From an uncultured Candidatus Saccharibacteria bacterium (lineage in GTDB: Bacteria; Patescibacteriota; Saccharimonadia; CAILAD01; GCA-016700035), in NCBI GenBank assembly GCA_937996675.1, contig CALKUN010000026.1:1-11626 (forward strand): a stretch of 11,626 nucleotides of DNA, in the 5' to 3' direction. The notes under the pieces were generated by a model, which saw only the letters and a list, made by a program, of their open reading frames with translations, had not been told where the DNA came from and searched no databases. The position numbers were made by a program, and so were the translations under genes. Below are positions 11,614 through 11,626 of the stretch, one piece after another (the first letter of the stretch is position 1; each line of letters starts with the position of its first letter).

Positions 11614-11626
11614 AGATCGGAAGAGC
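11614..11626. other. Illumina TruSeq adapter remnant
   Basis: The final 13 bases, AGATCGGAAGAGC, are identical to the universal start of Illumina TruSeq adapters. They are an untrimmed library artefact, not genomic sequence. Confidence 0.95.

Overview
The window is most likely one end of a metagenome-assembled contig from a small-genome bacterium. I favour the Patescibacteria/CPR, with Candidatus Saccharibacteria as a plausible home. That placement is an inference: genes are short, tightly packed and use the standard code with TGA as a stop; the tRNAs encode CCA; tRNA-Arg has the bacterially rare anticodon GCG; and several membrane proteins are recognisable only in outline. No 16S gene or diagnostic ribosomal protein is present. 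The last 13 bases match the start of the Illumina TruSeq adapter, so the right edge is a contig end and not biology.

Layout. 1-218: palindromic, gene-free DNA ending in the hsp20 terminator. 219-1392: divergent hsp20 (-) and comF-type phosphoribosyltransferase (+). 1393-2366: a minus-strand RNA block in the order tRNA-Arg(GCG), hairpin, tRNA-Gly(CCC), three-way-junction fold, an unexplained tRNA-ended RNA about 160 nt long, strong terminator, tRNA-Ser(CGA), then a hairpin terminator and an unassigned tract. 2488-5514: minus-strand envelope genes, namely a two-TM protein, mscL and a 666-residue polytopic GT-C-like protein. 5667-5759: tRNA-Ser(GCU). 5799-7684 (-): a protein of unknown function, then a MazG-like pyrophosphohydrolase and a minimal O6-alkylguanine DNA methyltransferase that probably form a nucleotide/DNA-repair operon. 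7772-7861: tRNA-Ser(UGA). 8080-11284 (-): valS overlapping a membrane-anchored helical-repeat protein. 11339-end (+): the 5' part of a small membrane protein gene.

Two patterns run across the window. First, all three tRNA-Ser genes end in CCA followed at once by the same AT-rich hairpin terminator; its outer arms are conserved while its tip varies in a compensatory way. Second, several protein genes have a -10-like hexamer only 6-9 nt upstream of their ATG and no Shine-Dalgarno sequence, suggesting leaderless mRNAs, whereas hsp20, comF, mscL and the methyltransferase gene have recognisable ribosome-binding sites. Apart from the tRNA-ended RNA I see no mobile element, CRISPR array or obvious defence system.
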